Shown one piece after another: positions 8,833-17,779 of a DNA stretch of 64,000 nt. The stretch is from Neobacillus sp. WH10 (GTDB lineage: Bacteria; Bacillota; Bacilli; Bacillales; Cytobacillaceae). The stretch is taken from positions 5,456,001-5,520,000 of the forward strand of contig NZ_CP126110.1 of NCBI RefSeq assembly GCF_030123405.1. Reading direction: 5' to 3'. Below the pieces are notes generated by a model. The model saw nothing but the letters and a program-made list of their open reading frames with translations. It was not told the DNA's origin and ran no database searches. The first letter of the stretch is position 1, and each line of letters starts with the position of its first letter. Made by a program: the position numbers and the translations under genes.

Positions 8833-10689
8833 CTAATCAAGTGTCCCTTCGGCATTTTTAAACTGATTAAAAAACATTTGATAATATCGGCCTTGTGCGT
8901 CCATTAACATATCATGATTACCTTTTTCAATGATTTGTCCGTTATCAATCACCATGATTGTATCGGCATCGCGAATCGTATTTAATCGGTGGGCGATGAT
9001 AAAGCTTGTCCGCTCCGCCATCAATTTTAGCAAGGCTTCTTGAATATGAAGCTCTGTTCTTGTATCAATGCTGCTTGTGGCCTCATCTAAGATTAGCAAG
9101 GCAGGTTTTGCTAAAATCACCCTGGAAATCGCTAAAAGCTGCCGCTGTCCTTGACTCAGATTACCGCCATTTTCAGATAAAACCGTTTCATATTGATTCG
9201 GCAGCCGTTTAATAAACACATCGGCATTAGCCATCTTCGCAGCCTGCCTTACCTCTTTATCAGTGGCATCCGGTTTCCCGTATTTAATGTTCTCCTTGAT
9301 CGTACCAGAAAATAAATAGGTGTCCTGAAGAACAAACCCAAAGCATCTCCTTAAGCTATCTCTTGTGTAATCGCGAATATTACGGCCATCGAGCAGGATT
9401 CTTCCTTCAGTCACATCGTAAAATCTCGTCAGCAGGTTGACAATCGTCGTTTTCCCGGCACCAGTTGGGCCGACAAGGGCCGTACTGCTGCCGACATTCG
9501 CTTCGAAGCTGACATTTTTTAAAATGGGTACATCTGGCCTGTAGCCAAAGCTGACGTTTTCAAAAACAACATGGCCCTTAGGATTTTCCAAGACCTTCGC
9601 ATTTTTCGGGTCTGCAGGCTCTTCTGGTTCATCGATGATTTCAAAGACGCGCTCCGCACCGGCAACACCTGACTGGAGGATGTTAAAAATATTGGCAAGG
9701 TCATTAAGCGGTCTGACAAATTGTCTCGAGTAGGTGATAAAGCTGGCAATCGCTCCAACTGTGATTACGCTTTTGACGGCAAGGATACCTCCAATAACGG
9801 CGACAATTGCAAAGCCAAGATTATTAATTACGTTCATAATCGGCATCAAGAACCCTGACCAAATTTGTGCCTTGAGGCCGACATTACGAAGCTTTGTATT
9901 CACCGCCTCAAACTCCTCGATTACCATTTCTTCATGATTAAAGGCTTTAACAACCTCAATACAGGAAATCGTTTCCTCAATATGGCCATTCAATTTACCA
10001 AGCTGTACTTGTTGATTTTTAAATAAAATACTTGTTCTTTTGGCAATCGTCCGCGTTAGCAGGAAAACCAGCGGTACTGTAAGCAAGCTTGCCACTGTCA
10101 GTACAGGACTTAACATTAACATCATTATCAAAGACCCGGCGATTACAATTACCCCGGACATCAATTGCGTAGTCGACTGGGAAATCGTGTTACTGACATT
10201 ATCGATATCGTTTGACAGCCGGCTCATCAGTTCCCCGTGTGTACGGGAGTCGAAAAAGGAAACCGGCAGCTTTTGCAACTTTGTAAACAGGGCATCCCTT
10301 AGACGCTTGACAACCCTCCCAGCCACTCCTGCCATCAGCCAGCCCTGTAGAAAGGTGAGGACGGCATCCGCAACATACGCACAGGTCAGAACGATGATCA
10401 TGATTTCAAGAAAGTGAAAATCTACCTTTCCATTATGAAGACTCATGGCATCAACAGCCTTCCCGATTAAGAAAGGAGAGAGGAGCATGAGTACCGAATC
10501 GATGATAATAAAGAAAAAGATCAAGGATAGCATTTTTCGCTCATTGCCAAAATAACTCCAAAGACGCTTCAAGGTGCCTTTAAAGTTTTTCGGCTTGACA
10601 ACTGGGCCTCGAAGACGATGGGCACCGCCTGGTCGTAATGGCGGCGGGGTAGGAGGATTGCTTCCGGTCTGCTCTGTTCCTTTCGACAT
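8833..10689 (-). CDS. ABC exporter half-transporter with consensus catalytic ATP site
   Basis: The protein has 618 residues: a Pro/Arg-rich N-terminal extension (PPTPPPLRPGG), a six-helix exporter membrane domain (about residues 50-340) and an ATPase domain. Walker A GPTGAGKTT is near residue 406, Walker B LLILDEATSS near 528 with the catalytic Glu, and the switch His is in IIAHRL near 566. Its signature is the non-standard LSQGQ. It starts immediately after the stop of the partner gene, which has a degenerate site, so the two should form one heterodimer. By recall the pair resembles B. subtilis YfiB/YfiC and the LmrCD/BmrCD multidrug exporters; the substrate is unknown. Confidence 0.9.
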   Translation of the reverse strand: MSKGTEQTGSNPPTPPPLRPGGAHRLRGPVVKPKNFKGTLKRLWSYFGNERKMLSLIFFFIIIDSVLMLLSPFLIGKAVDAMSLHNGKVDFHFLEIMIIVLTCAYVADAVLTFLQGWLMAGVAGRVVKRLRDALFTKLQKLPVSFFDSRTHGELMSRLSNDIDNVSNTISQSTTQLMSGVIVIAGSLIMMLMLSPVLTVASLLTVPLVFLLTRTIAKRTSILFKNQQVQLGKLNGHIEETISCIEVVKAFNHEEMVIEEFEAVNTKLRNVGLKAQIWSGFLMPIMNVINNLGFAIVAVIGGILAVKSVITVGAIASFITYSRQFVRPLNDLANIFNILQSGVAGAERVFEIIDEPEEPADPKNAKVLENPKGHVVFENVSFGYRPDVPILKNVSFEANVGSSTALVGPTGAGKTTIVNLLTRFYDVTEGRILLDGRNIRDYTRDSLRRCFGFVLQDTYLFSGTIKENIKYGKPDATDKEVRQAAKMANADVFIKRLPNQYETVLSENGGNLSQGQRQLLAISRVILAKPALLILDEATSSIDTRTELHIQEALLKLMAERTSFIIAHRLNTIRDADTIMVIDNGQIIEKGNHDMLMDAQGRYYQMFFNQFKNAEGTLD

Positions 10690-12420
10690 TTACAATACCT
10701 CCTTGCCCATTTGTGAGCTGTAAATTTCCTGATATACGTTACATTTCCCGATTAATTCTTGGTGGGTTCCCACCCCAACAACTTCTCCTTCTTCTAGAAC
10801 GACAATCTTGTCGGCATCAATAATCGAGGTTATCCGCTGGGCAATCAGCAAACAGGTAAGCCCTTTGGCATATTTCTTCAATCCAGCTTTAATTTTTGCC
10901 TCGGTTGCGACGTCCACCGCACTTGTACTATCATCTAGGATCAAAATCTCCGGTTTTTTGACTAATGCTCTGGCAATCGAGATCCGCTGCTTCTGCCCTC
11001 CAGAAAAATTAATTCCCCCTTGGCCAATTTGTGTTTGATAGCCTTCCGGTGAGGCCGTAATAAAATCATGTGCACCAGCTATAATCGCAGCGGTCTCTAC
11101 TTCTTCTTCTAAAGCATTTTCATTCCCCCAGCGGATATTATCAGCCACATTGCCGGTAAATAAAATATTCTTTTGTGGCACCATCGCAATCTTATCCCGT
11201 AATTTTTTCGGGTTAATAAGTTTAATATCCTGCCCATCTACTTTAATGGTGCCGCTCGTGGCGTCATAGAAGCGGGGGATCAGCCCGACTAACGTACTTT
11301 TCCCTGAACCGGTAGAGCCGATGATGCCAACTGTTTCCCCAGGAAGGAGCGAGAGATTAATATTTTTTAAGATCGGCTCGCCGCTCGTTCCTTCATAGGA
11401 GAAGGAAACATCTTCAAAATCAATTCTTCCCTTTTCAGTGTGAGGCGGCGGTAAGGTCTCATTTTCCCAGGTAATATCATCCTCCTGTAAAAACACTTCA
11501 TCAATTCTCCCGGCCGAGGCCTTTGCCCTGACAAACATATTGAAAACCATGGAGATCATCATCAACGAAAATAATATTTGCGTCATATAATTAGTAAAGG
11601 CAATGATATGGCCCACTTGAATTTTGCCGCTATCAACACCTAAGCCGCCCATCCAAAGGACGACGACGATCCCAAGATTAACTGTGAGCATAATCGCCGG
11701 GCTAAACGTAGCCATGAGTCGCCCGGCGGCGATTGATTGATCCTTAAAATTATCATTTGCCTTTGTAAACTTCCCAATTTCAACATCAAAGCGATTAAAT
11801 GCCTTGACAACACGCACACCTGATAAATACTCCCTTATAACAGAGTTCACCCGGTCAAGTGCCTGCTGCACCTTGGAAAAGAGGGGAAACCCTAAGCGTA
11901 AATTAAGGACAATGAACAGCGCCACAATCGGCACGACAACTGCTAAAACGACAGATAAATGCAGGTTTAACCGCACCGCCATCACAAGTCCGCCAATTGC
12001 CAGCAGCGGAGCCTTGACGAATATGCGCATCAAGCCATTGACAAAAACCTGTACCTGGGTGACATCATTTGTCAATCGAGTGATTAAGGACGCGCGGTCA
12101 AATTTATCAAGATTTTTGAACGAAAGTTCCTGCACCTTTTTAAACAAATCCGACCTTAACTCCGTGCCAAAGTTTTGCGATACAATGCTCGCCATCACGC
12201 TTCTCGTGGAAGCACTCACGGCACCGAAGGCGGTAATGGCGATCATTAGACCGCCCATTTTTAAGACATAATGAATATCCCGATTGACAACACCTTCATC
12301 AATAATTTTTGCCATAATCGTTGGCTGCATTAAATCACTAATCGCCTCAAAAGTGAGAAATAAAACCGCAATGCTAAATGACTTCCAATACTTTTTAATA
12401 TATTTTGATAAAAACTGCAT
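10690..12420 (-). CDS. ABC exporter half-transporter with degenerate ATP site
   Basis: The protein has 576 residues from the ATG at 12420, which has GAGGTGGG upstream; the longer frame starts at a GTG four codons earlier that overlaps this site. It has a six-helix exporter domain followed by an ATPase with Walker A GSTGSGKST (about residue 366) and the canonical signature FSGGQ. Walker B ends ILILDDSTS, with Asp in place of the catalytic Glu, and the switch His is replaced by Gln in LLIAQRI (about residue 523). These losses mark the non-hydrolysing half of an asymmetric exporter. It is coupled to the downstream gene with no spacer. Confidence 0.9.
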   Translation of the reverse strand: MQFLSKYIKKYWKSFSIAVLFLTFEAISDLMQPTIMAKIIDEGVVNRDIHYVLKMGGLMIAITAFGAVSASTRSVMASIVSQNFGTELRSDLFKKVQELSFKNLDKFDRASLITRLTNDVTQVQVFVNGLMRIFVKAPLLAIGGLVMAVRLNLHLSVVLAVVVPIVALFIVLNLRLGFPLFSKVQQALDRVNSVIREYLSGVRVVKAFNRFDVEIGKFTKANDNFKDQSIAAGRLMATFSPAIMLTVNLGIVVVLWMGGLGVDSGKIQVGHIIAFTNYMTQILFSLMMISMVFNMFVRAKASAGRIDEVFLQEDDITWENETLPPPHTEKGRIDFEDVSFSYEGTSGEPILKNINLSLLPGETVGIIGSTGSGKSTLVGLIPRFYDATSGTIKVDGQDIKLINPKKLRDKIAMVPQKNILFTGNVADNIRWGNENALEEEVETAAIIAGAHDFITASPEGYQTQIGQGGINFSGGQKQRISIARALVKKPEILILDDSTSAVDVATEAKIKAGLKKYAKGLTCLLIAQRITSIIDADKIVVLEEGEVVGVGTHQELIGKCNVYQEIYSSQMGKEVL

Positions 12421-12505
12421 GGAGATTCCCACCTCAAACTGTCAGCCAATTCTAATAATGATACAATTATAAGGCCAAACTTCAATCATTGGGGTTTTTT
12501 CTATC

Positions 12506-12539
12506 AAAAAAAATAGTCCATTAACAAAAAATGGACCAT
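12506..12539 (-). terminator. Terminator after the ASCH gene
   Basis: The arms ATAGTCCATT (12513-12522) and AATGGACCAT (12530-12539) pair with one mismatch. Eight T residues follow on the minus strand. It lies just downstream of the stop at 12558. Confidence 0.75.
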
Positions 12540-12557
12540 TAGGATTACGTAATATTA

Positions 12558-12908
12558 TTAAGCCTGGACTGGACGGAATTCATGGACCCAGACACGCATT
12601 TGCGGCAGCCATGGCATTCCCGGATGGATGCTCAAAATGGATTGCTTATACTCTTCAACCGTTTCAAAACCTTCGCGGCGGGCATTATCATCTGTGAGCT
12701 CACCCAAGCTTTGTGAATACACATTTTCAACCACAAACTGGCGGCCTTCAAGCGTCATGATTTCACCTGGATCGGCATATCTGCCATTCCTGCGGGTAGC
12801 TGTTTTTTCTCCTGCCAGCACCTTCTTTACATCCTCTTCTAATGTCACTAAACGCTCAATAGAACATGTTTTTGGCGGCAGGGTATTTTTTTCATTTTGT
12901 GAAGTCAT
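12558..12908 (-). CDS. ASCH-domain protein
   Basis: Small soluble protein, 116 residues from the ATG at 12908, which is preceded by AGGAGGAG at proper spacing; the longer frame to 12950 lacks such a site. The core KKVLAGEKTATRRNGRY followed by PGEIMTLEG and VENVYSQSLGELTDDNARREGF fits the ASCH fold, a PUA-like RNA-binding domain found in coactivator and translation-related proteins. The family assignment is from motif recall. The exact role (RNA binding or a small hydrolase) is unknown. It appears to be transcribed alone. Confidence 0.75.
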   Translation of the reverse strand: MTSQNEKNTLPPKTCSIERLVTLEEDVKKVLAGEKTATRRNGRYADPGEIMTLEGRQFVVENVYSQSLGELTDDNARREGFETVEEYKQSILSIHPGMPWLPQMRVWVHEFRPVQA

Positions 12909-13019
12909 TCGTATCTCCTCCTCTATCGGTTTATTTTTCCATATTAACATTATTATTATGTTTTAATCCATTTCTAAAAACTATTCCTAAAAAAAAAGAC
13001 CGAGCGACTCGATCTTTTT

Positions 13020-13817
13020 TTATACGTTTAAATCTCTTTTTTGATAAAAAACGTAGGTCACATATGAAAACAGGGCAATCAAGACGGCGGATATGACAAC
13101 AAAAATAATATCCAGCCCGCCGCCAAACATGATATTTTTCGCTTCAAAATATTTAAACGGGGTCAAATATTTCAAGCCCTCTATGTGCTCATTTAAATCA
13201 ATCACAATCGACAACATGTACGTTAGTAAAAGGATACCTGTAGCCAGTGAAGCAGCCGTTTTGGGTTTCTTTTTTACTGCAGCAAGGGCGCTGCCGATGA
13301 CCATAAACAACAGCTGCAAAATAAACATTCCTACCATTAATATGGCGATATCCTTATTTACTGCCTCACCATCATTGTATTTTGCTATAAGAATAATCGA
13401 AGAAACGTAGGTCACGAGATTAAAGATGACTATATTGACGAAAGCTGCCATTAGTTTTGCGGTAATGATAGTCGTCCTTGACACGGGCTTTACAAATAGA
13501 AATTCAAACGTTTTATCCCGCTCTTCTTTAGCGATAATGGTGGCACCCAGCATCGCCGCGTGAATGGTCGCCATTAATAACAAATAAAGAAACAGCATGG
13601 CATAATAGCCGCTAATCTTCGATAAATCCACTGCACCGAAACCCAATACCGCTCTTAGCGATTTTGGCAGGTCTGCCACGAGATCATTAATCGATTGGCC
13701 CGATGACGAATACGCATCATATTTAGCCATTCCTGATACAACCATAAGAAAGACCCCAATGCTCCAAAATATCAGCGATTTTCGATGTGACCTTAATTCT
13801 TTTAAAAATATATTCAC
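13020..13817 (-). CDS. ABC-2 type transporter permease (second subunit)
   Basis: About 265 residues from a GTG at 13817, preceded by GGAGGTGG. This start removes an artificial overlap with the upstream gene and leaves a 19-base gap. Six hydrophobic segments follow the ABC-2 pattern, with the cytoplasmic motif KEERDKTFEFLFVKPVSRTTIITAKL between helices 2 and 3. The neighbouring permease carries the same motif (REKTADYLLTKPITRTTVLTAKL), so the two are paralogous halves of one channel served by the ATPase at 14631-15524. Cargo unknown; exporters of peptides or drugs are common in this class. Confidence 0.88.
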   Translation of the reverse strand: MNIFLKELRSHRKSLIFWSIGVFLMVVSGMAKYDAYSSSGQSINDLVADLPKSLRAVLGFGAVDLSKISGYYAMLFLYLLLMATIHAAMLGATIIAKEERDKTFEFLFVKPVSRTTIITAKLMAAFVNIVIFNLVTYVSSIILIAKYNDGEAVNKDIAILMVGMFILQLLFMVIGSALAAVKKKPKTAASLATGILLLTYMLSIVIDLNEHIEGLKYLTPFKYFEAKNIMFGGGLDIIFVVISAVLIALFSYVTYVFYQKRDLNV

Positions 13818-13836
13818 TTTTGATCCACCTCCATTT

Positions 13837-14634
13837 TTAAACAGAATGAATATCCTTTTTAGAATAAACAACATAACTGGCCGCAATTGCTAGAATAATA
13901 ATGGCGGCACCAGCAATCAAAAAGGAGGCTTCATATCCTGAGTGTTTGATGATATAAGCGGTGTCAAAGTATTTAAACGGCGAAAAGTATCGTTTCAAAT
14001 CCTCACCTGTCGTATCGCTGAGCATTCCAACAAAGTAAAAGGCAAAAACTATCGCAAGTGAGACGGTCAGGACGGATTTGATCTTTGGTACAATAACAGA
14101 AATGACGATTCCTAAGGCCAGAAACATCAGCTGAATAAAAAACATCGTGAGTGAAAGCATGAGAAATACTTTGAAACTAAAGTCATCTGTTTTTACTTGA
14201 AATGCCATGATGCTCGCAGCCGCTATATAAACAACATTCGTGATGACGATCGAGATGAACGCTGCCAAAAGCTTTGCCGTCAAAACTGTTGTCCGGGTTA
14301 TGGGCTTCGTTAACAGATAATCCGCTGTTTTCTCGCGTACTTCCTTGCTGACAATGGAAATGCCGATATTCATCGCCTGAATCGCACCGCACAGCGTAAT
14401 AAAAGATAAGGGAAAGCAATAGAAGCCTAAAATCGTAAAGAAATTTTCCAGGTTAAACCCTATAGCATTTCTGATCGCCTCCGGATACCCTTCCATGATT
14501 TTTATAAAATCCTCAGCATCCCGCGCAAAAGATGGATAAAACGACATATACAGAACAATGATCATCACTAAGGAGAACGTCCAGATGATCGTAGACTTCC
14601 GATAAGCCTTTAATTCATGTAATAACATATTCAT
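13837..14634 (-). CDS. ABC-2 type transporter permease (first subunit)
   Basis: Integral membrane protein of 265 residues with about six membrane segments and the motif EVREKTADYLLTKPITRTTV after helix 2. Its ATG overlaps the stop of the ATPase gene by four bases (ATGA type), showing translational coupling. Sequence resemblance to the following permease indicates an old duplication. It probably forms a heterodimeric channel in the cytoplasmic membrane. Confidence 0.88.
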   Translation of the reverse strand: MNMLLHELKAYRKSTIIWTFSLVMIIVLYMSFYPSFARDAEDFIKIMEGYPEAIRNAIGFNLENFFTILGFYCFPLSFITLCGAIQAMNIGISIVSKEVREKTADYLLTKPITRTTVLTAKLLAAFISIVITNVVYIAAASIMAFQVKTDDFSFKVFLMLSLTMFFIQLMFLALGIVISVIVPKIKSVLTVSLAIVFAFYFVGMLSDTTGEDLKRYFSPFKYFDTAYIIKHSGYEASFLIAGAAIIILAIAASYVVYSKKDIHSV

Positions 14635-15524
14635 CGCTTATCAGGCTCCTTTTCGTAATAATGCATAAAGATCTCCTCAAGGTCTGGCTCTTCAATCCAC
14701 AGATTGGCGATTTCAATCTCCGCAATCTTTTTCATGACATCATTTATATTTCCTTTAAAAATAAAGCTGGTAACCTGACCGTTAACCCCTATATTATTGA
14801 CGCCGTTAATATTGAAGTAATTCTTATCTAGTTTCGTTTTCGTCTCAATCTTAAACTTTTTATAGTTGTTTTCTTGTAACGTACTAATCTTTTCAACGGT
14901 AACAATCTTGCCCTCTTTAATGATGGCGACCCGGTTACATAATCGTTGAACCTCGCTGAGGATGTGCGACGAAAAGAGAATTGTCACGCCTTTCTTATTC
15001 TCTTCTTCCAGTAATTCAAAGAATTTTTGCTGCATCAGCGGGTCGAGACCGCTCGTTGGTTCATCGAGAATGATGAGCTTTGGTTCATGAAGCATCCCTT
15101 GTACAATCCCAACCTTCTTTTTGTTCCCTAATGAAAGGTCATCAATTTTTTTATTGAGATCGAGGTCCATGATTTCCGCTAACTCTTTGATTCTCTTGCT
15201 GCAATCCTTTTTATAAAAACTTGCTGAATATTTTAATAGATCCTTTACCTTCATATTGTCATAGTAAAAAACTTCTGATGGCAGGTAGCCGATTTCCTTT
15301 TTAATTTCTGGAGCAAATTGAATGCAGTCCTTGCCAAAAATCGTTGCACTGCCGCTAGTCGGGTAAATGAGCGATAATAGCGTTCTGATGGTTGTTGATT
15401 TACCGGCGCCATTCGGCCCGATGAAACCAAAAATTTCGCCTTGTTCGACATGAAAGCTGATGTCGGTGATTCCTCTTGCTTTGCCGTACGTTTTTGTAAG
15501 GTTTTTAATTTCGATTACATTCAT
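14631..15524 (-). CDS. ABC-2 type transporter ATP-binding protein
   Basis: Cytoplasmic ATPase, 297 residues from the ATG at 15524 (preceded by AGGGGGTCC); the longer frame to 15581 has no such site. Walker A GPNGAGKST, a short variant signature LSLGNKKKV, Walker B KLIILDEPTSGLD and switch His SSHIL are all present. The C-terminal 80 residues form the extra domain often seen in BcrA-like ATPases. It is followed by two coupled permease genes. The TetR gene directly upstream is the likely regulator. Confidence 0.92.
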   Translation of the reverse strand: MNVIEIKNLTKTYGKARGITDISFHVEQGEIFGFIGPNGAGKSTTIRTLLSLIYPTSGSATIFGKDCIQFAPEIKKEIGYLPSEVFYYDNMKVKDLLKYSASFYKKDCSKRIKELAEIMDLDLNKKIDDLSLGNKKKVGIVQGMLHEPKLIILDEPTSGLDPLMQQKFFELLEEENKKGVTILFSSHILSEVQRLCNRVAIIKEGKIVTVEKISTLQENNYKKFKIETKTKLDKNYFNINGVNNIGVNGQVTSFIFKGNINDVMKKIAEIEIANLWIEEPDLEEIFMHYYEKEPDKR

Positions 15525-15589
15525 TGTGGAGGACCCCCTTAATTTGCTAGTCATAATTTGTTTCCCAAATACTGAACGCATACATTCGA

Positions 15590-15632
15590 CTGCGCCTCAT
15601 GAAAGGCCAAATGGCTTGCCAGTCGGCGAGTC
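15590..15632. repeat. Fragment resembling a Bacillaceae interspersed repeat
   Basis: The stretch containing GCGCCTCATGAAAGG and TTGCCAGTCGGCGAGTCTTC resembles the fragment at 22800 (CGCC..CTCGCCAATCGGCGAGTTTTC). Both end in GTCGGCGAGTCTTC-like sequence. They look like diverged copies of one intergenic element. It lies in the 110-base gap between the TetR gene and the ABC operon. Confidence 0.4.
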
Positions 15633-15633
15633 T

Positions 15634-16257
15634 TCATTTATAAAAAGCCTTCGTTAAAATCTCGAAATACTCTTCTGCCTCTAGAAAAATTCTTTCATAA
15701 TTAATATGATGTTCAGGTGATAGCTTTGCCTTAAAAAGCTCCTCTGCGCTCAATTTTTCAAATGTCCACGTAATAATCTTTAAGATCTTTTTAATGTCCA
15801 TGTCATTACGGAATTTTGAAAAATCGATACCCTCGTAAACCTTCCCGAGATTAACCTCATTCAGTTCCTTTATCTTTTTATCCACCTCCATTTTTACTTC
15901 AGGTGAATCCTCTAAATAAGCCTCTTCGATAAATTTAAAAAGGTCCGGATAGGTTTTGAGCAGTTCCATTTTGATGATGACCGCTTGCCGAATTCTCGTG
16001 AAAAAGTCTTTTTCAGTTAAGTCGATTTTTTGATAAAAATGGTCGGCAATAAGCTCATAACAATGGTCAAATAAAAATAAAAACATTTGCTTTTTATTGC
16101 CGAAATAATGAAACAAGAGCCCCTTTGAAATACCGGCCACTTTCACGATTTCATTGGTCGATGCATGATCATATCCTTTCTGGGCAAATTCCTTTATCGC
16201 AGCATTTATGATTCGGTCTTGTTTTTCCTTATCTAAGTTGAGAAATTTCGAAAACAC
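15634..16257 (-). CDS. TetR/AcrR family transcriptional regulator
   Basis: The protein has 207 residues from a GTG at 16257 with AAAGGAGGG upstream; the 233-residue frame starts far above that site. The N-terminal helix-turn-helix reads IINAAIKEFAQKGYDHASTNEI followed by VKVAGISKGLLFHYFGNKKQMF, a classic TetR domain, and the C-terminal part is a helical ligand-binding domain. It lies just upstream of, and on the same strand as, the ABC-2 transporter, and two or three related inverted repeats sit before its start, so autoregulation plus control of the transporter is the likely arrangement. Ligand unknown. Confidence 0.9.
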   Translation of the reverse strand: MFSKFLNLDKEKQDRIINAAIKEFAQKGYDHASTNEIVKVAGISKGLLFHYFGNKKQMFLFLFDHCYELIADHFYQKIDLTEKDFFTRIRQAVIIKMELLKTYPDLFKFIEEAYLEDSPEVKMEVDKKIKELNEVNLGKVYEGIDFSKFRNDMDIKKILKIITWTFEKLSAEELFKAKLSPEHHINYERIFLEAEEYFEILTKAFYK

Positions 16258-16282
16258 CGTGGCATCCCTCCTTTTAAAGCTG

Positions 16283-16336
16283 TTGACCATGTCAGTCAAT
16301 GGAATCATTATAATCCCATTGACCCCAATGGTCAAT
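16283..16336. promoter_or_regulatory. Cluster of inverted repeats, likely TetR operators
   Basis: ATTGACC-CCAAT-GGTCAAT (16318-16336) is a perfect 7-bp inverted repeat. TTGAC-N7-GTCAA (16283-16299) shares the same half-site, and TCAATGG / CCATTGA arms bridge the two. All lie within 80 bases upstream of the regulator start, the usual place for a TetR operator. Confidence 0.65.
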
Positions 16337-16458
16337 AGGTTGCAAGCTATATTTTTTACAAAAATTTGAAATGTTTGAGACGTTATATAGCGTGATTTTC
16401 CGGTATGTGCTACGATGCAGGTGAAGGTTCTATTTTATGGAGGTGAACGATCATTGAA

Positions 16459-17412
16459 ATGAAAAACAGAGATCAATCATTAAAGTTAGAAGGTTTGCAA
16501 TCCGCGCAAAATCGGTTATCATCTGGCCACCCGGTAATAACTTTATTATCGTCTAAACAAGCTTCGATTGAGGCAGGCAGAGGTGGCGAGGAAAGGGTAG
16601 CAGAGGTTCTCCGAAATCATCCATTTCCATTTGATAACCACATTTTTCACGACTTATCCCCCTCGTCAGACGAAAAATTCCAAATAGACTCCTATGTGAT
16701 GACCCCGTGGTATGGTGTTGTTTTAGAAGTAAAAAATATTGGCGGCGTCCTTGAGTTTAAGGATAATCCTCCTCAGTTAATCCGTATCAGGGATGACGGG
16801 CACAAAGATGGCTTTGAAAGCCCTGTTGTCCAATTGGAACGAAATTGCGAATGTTTGACTGATTGGCTTAGAAGCCGGAACATCGATCTCCCCATTTATG
16901 GTGCAATCGTGCTAGCATATCCGAAACAAATTGTGGCATGTTCACCAGCCAAAACCAAACTCTTATATCCATACTTGATTCCCTCTTTTATTAAAAGCAT
17001 CCCTCGGCAAATTAAAAAGTTAGATAACGAAGCGTTCAACTGGCTATCTGCTGAAATCCTTAATAGTCATCAACGCTTTATCCCAAAGCCAATTTGTGAG
17101 ACTTATAGTTTACCTTTTAGAGATTTTCACACAGGCGTGCGGTGTGATGCGTGCGGCAGGTTTGGGATGATTAAACTGCGAAGGACCTGGTATTGCCCTT
17201 TTTGCAAGGCGACGGATAATCTCGCTCATCAAAAAACTTTGCTGGAGTGGTTTTTGATTTTTAAGAGGAGTATTACGAATATGGAATGTAGAGAGTTTTT
17301 ACATGTTGATGACATTTACACCGCCAATCGAATTTTGAAGAGTATGAACTTTCCTAGTGAAGGAGCATTTCGTTACCATACATATAAAGTGGACTTTAAT
17401 CTATGGAAATAA
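16459..17412 (+). CDS. NERD-domain protein with C-terminal zinc ribbon
   Basis: The protein has 317 residues. Residues about 40-160 form a NERD (nuclease-related) domain: GRGGEERVAEVLR, then FQIDSYVMTPWYGVVLEVKNIGG, where the Asp and the EVK motif match the restriction-endonuclease-like catalytic pattern. The C-terminal region carries CDACG and CPFC, a four-cysteine zinc ribbon. The GGAGGTGA site at 16437-16444 is about 14 bases before the ATG at 16459, a little far; an ATT at 16453 would be nearer. A role in DNA processing is a family-level guess. No partner gene is visible. Confidence 0.85.
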   Translation: MKNRDQSLKLEGLQSAQNRLSSGHPVITLLSSKQASIEAGRGGEERVAEVLRNHPFPFDNHIFHDLSPSSDEKFQIDSYVMTPWYGVVLEVKNIGGVLEFKDNPPQLIRIRDDGHKDGFESPVVQLERNCECLTDWLRSRNIDLPIYGAIVLAYPKQIVACSPAKTKLLYPYLIPSFIKSIPRQIKKLDNEAFNWLSAEILNSHQRFIPKPICETYSLPFRDFHTGVRCDACGRFGMIKLRRTWYCPFCKATDNLAHQKTLLEWFLIFKRSITNMECREFLHVDDIYTANRILKSMNFPSEGAFRYHTYKVDFNLWK

Positions 17413-17440
17413 CCTTTCACTAACATAATGTCCGTGTACC

Positions 17441-17680
17441 TTCCACAAGGTGAAATGCCTTTTTCGCAAGTTGAAGCTCCTTTCGCAAGTTGGCTCGCCT
17501 TTTTCACAAGTTGGAGCACTTTTTCCGCAAGTTAACTCGCCTTTTTCGCAAGTTGAAGCGCCTTTCGCAAGTTGGTTCGCCTCTTCCGCAAGTTGGAACG
17601 CTTTTTCCGCAAGTTGGCACACCTTTTTCGCAAGTTAGAACGCTTTTTCCGCAAGTTAACTCGCCTTTTCGCAAATTAAA
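17441..17680. repeat. Tandem array of a 20-21 bp repeat (about 11 copies)
   Basis: The core CGCAAGTT recurs every 20-21 bases, in units such as TTTTTCCGCAAGTTGGAACG, with one degenerate unit (CCACAAGGTG) at the left edge and CGCAAATT at the right. Copies differ by a few substitutions and 1-base length changes. The array fills the gap between the NERD gene and pepT. Short open frames exist on both strands only because of the periodic sequence. No function known to me. Confidence 0.85.
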
Positions 17681-17779
17681 CCATGCCTTCACTTAACCTA
17701 TTCAATAAAACGTGTAACCGCTCTCTTATAAGTGATATGATATTCATGAACAGGAACTGAAAAGGGGAGTGCGTTAAAG

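Noticed and set aside
17450..17696. Several open frames on both strands across the 21-bp array
   Set aside because: Three overlapping frames on both strands read through because of the 21-base period; no start signals or recognisable product.
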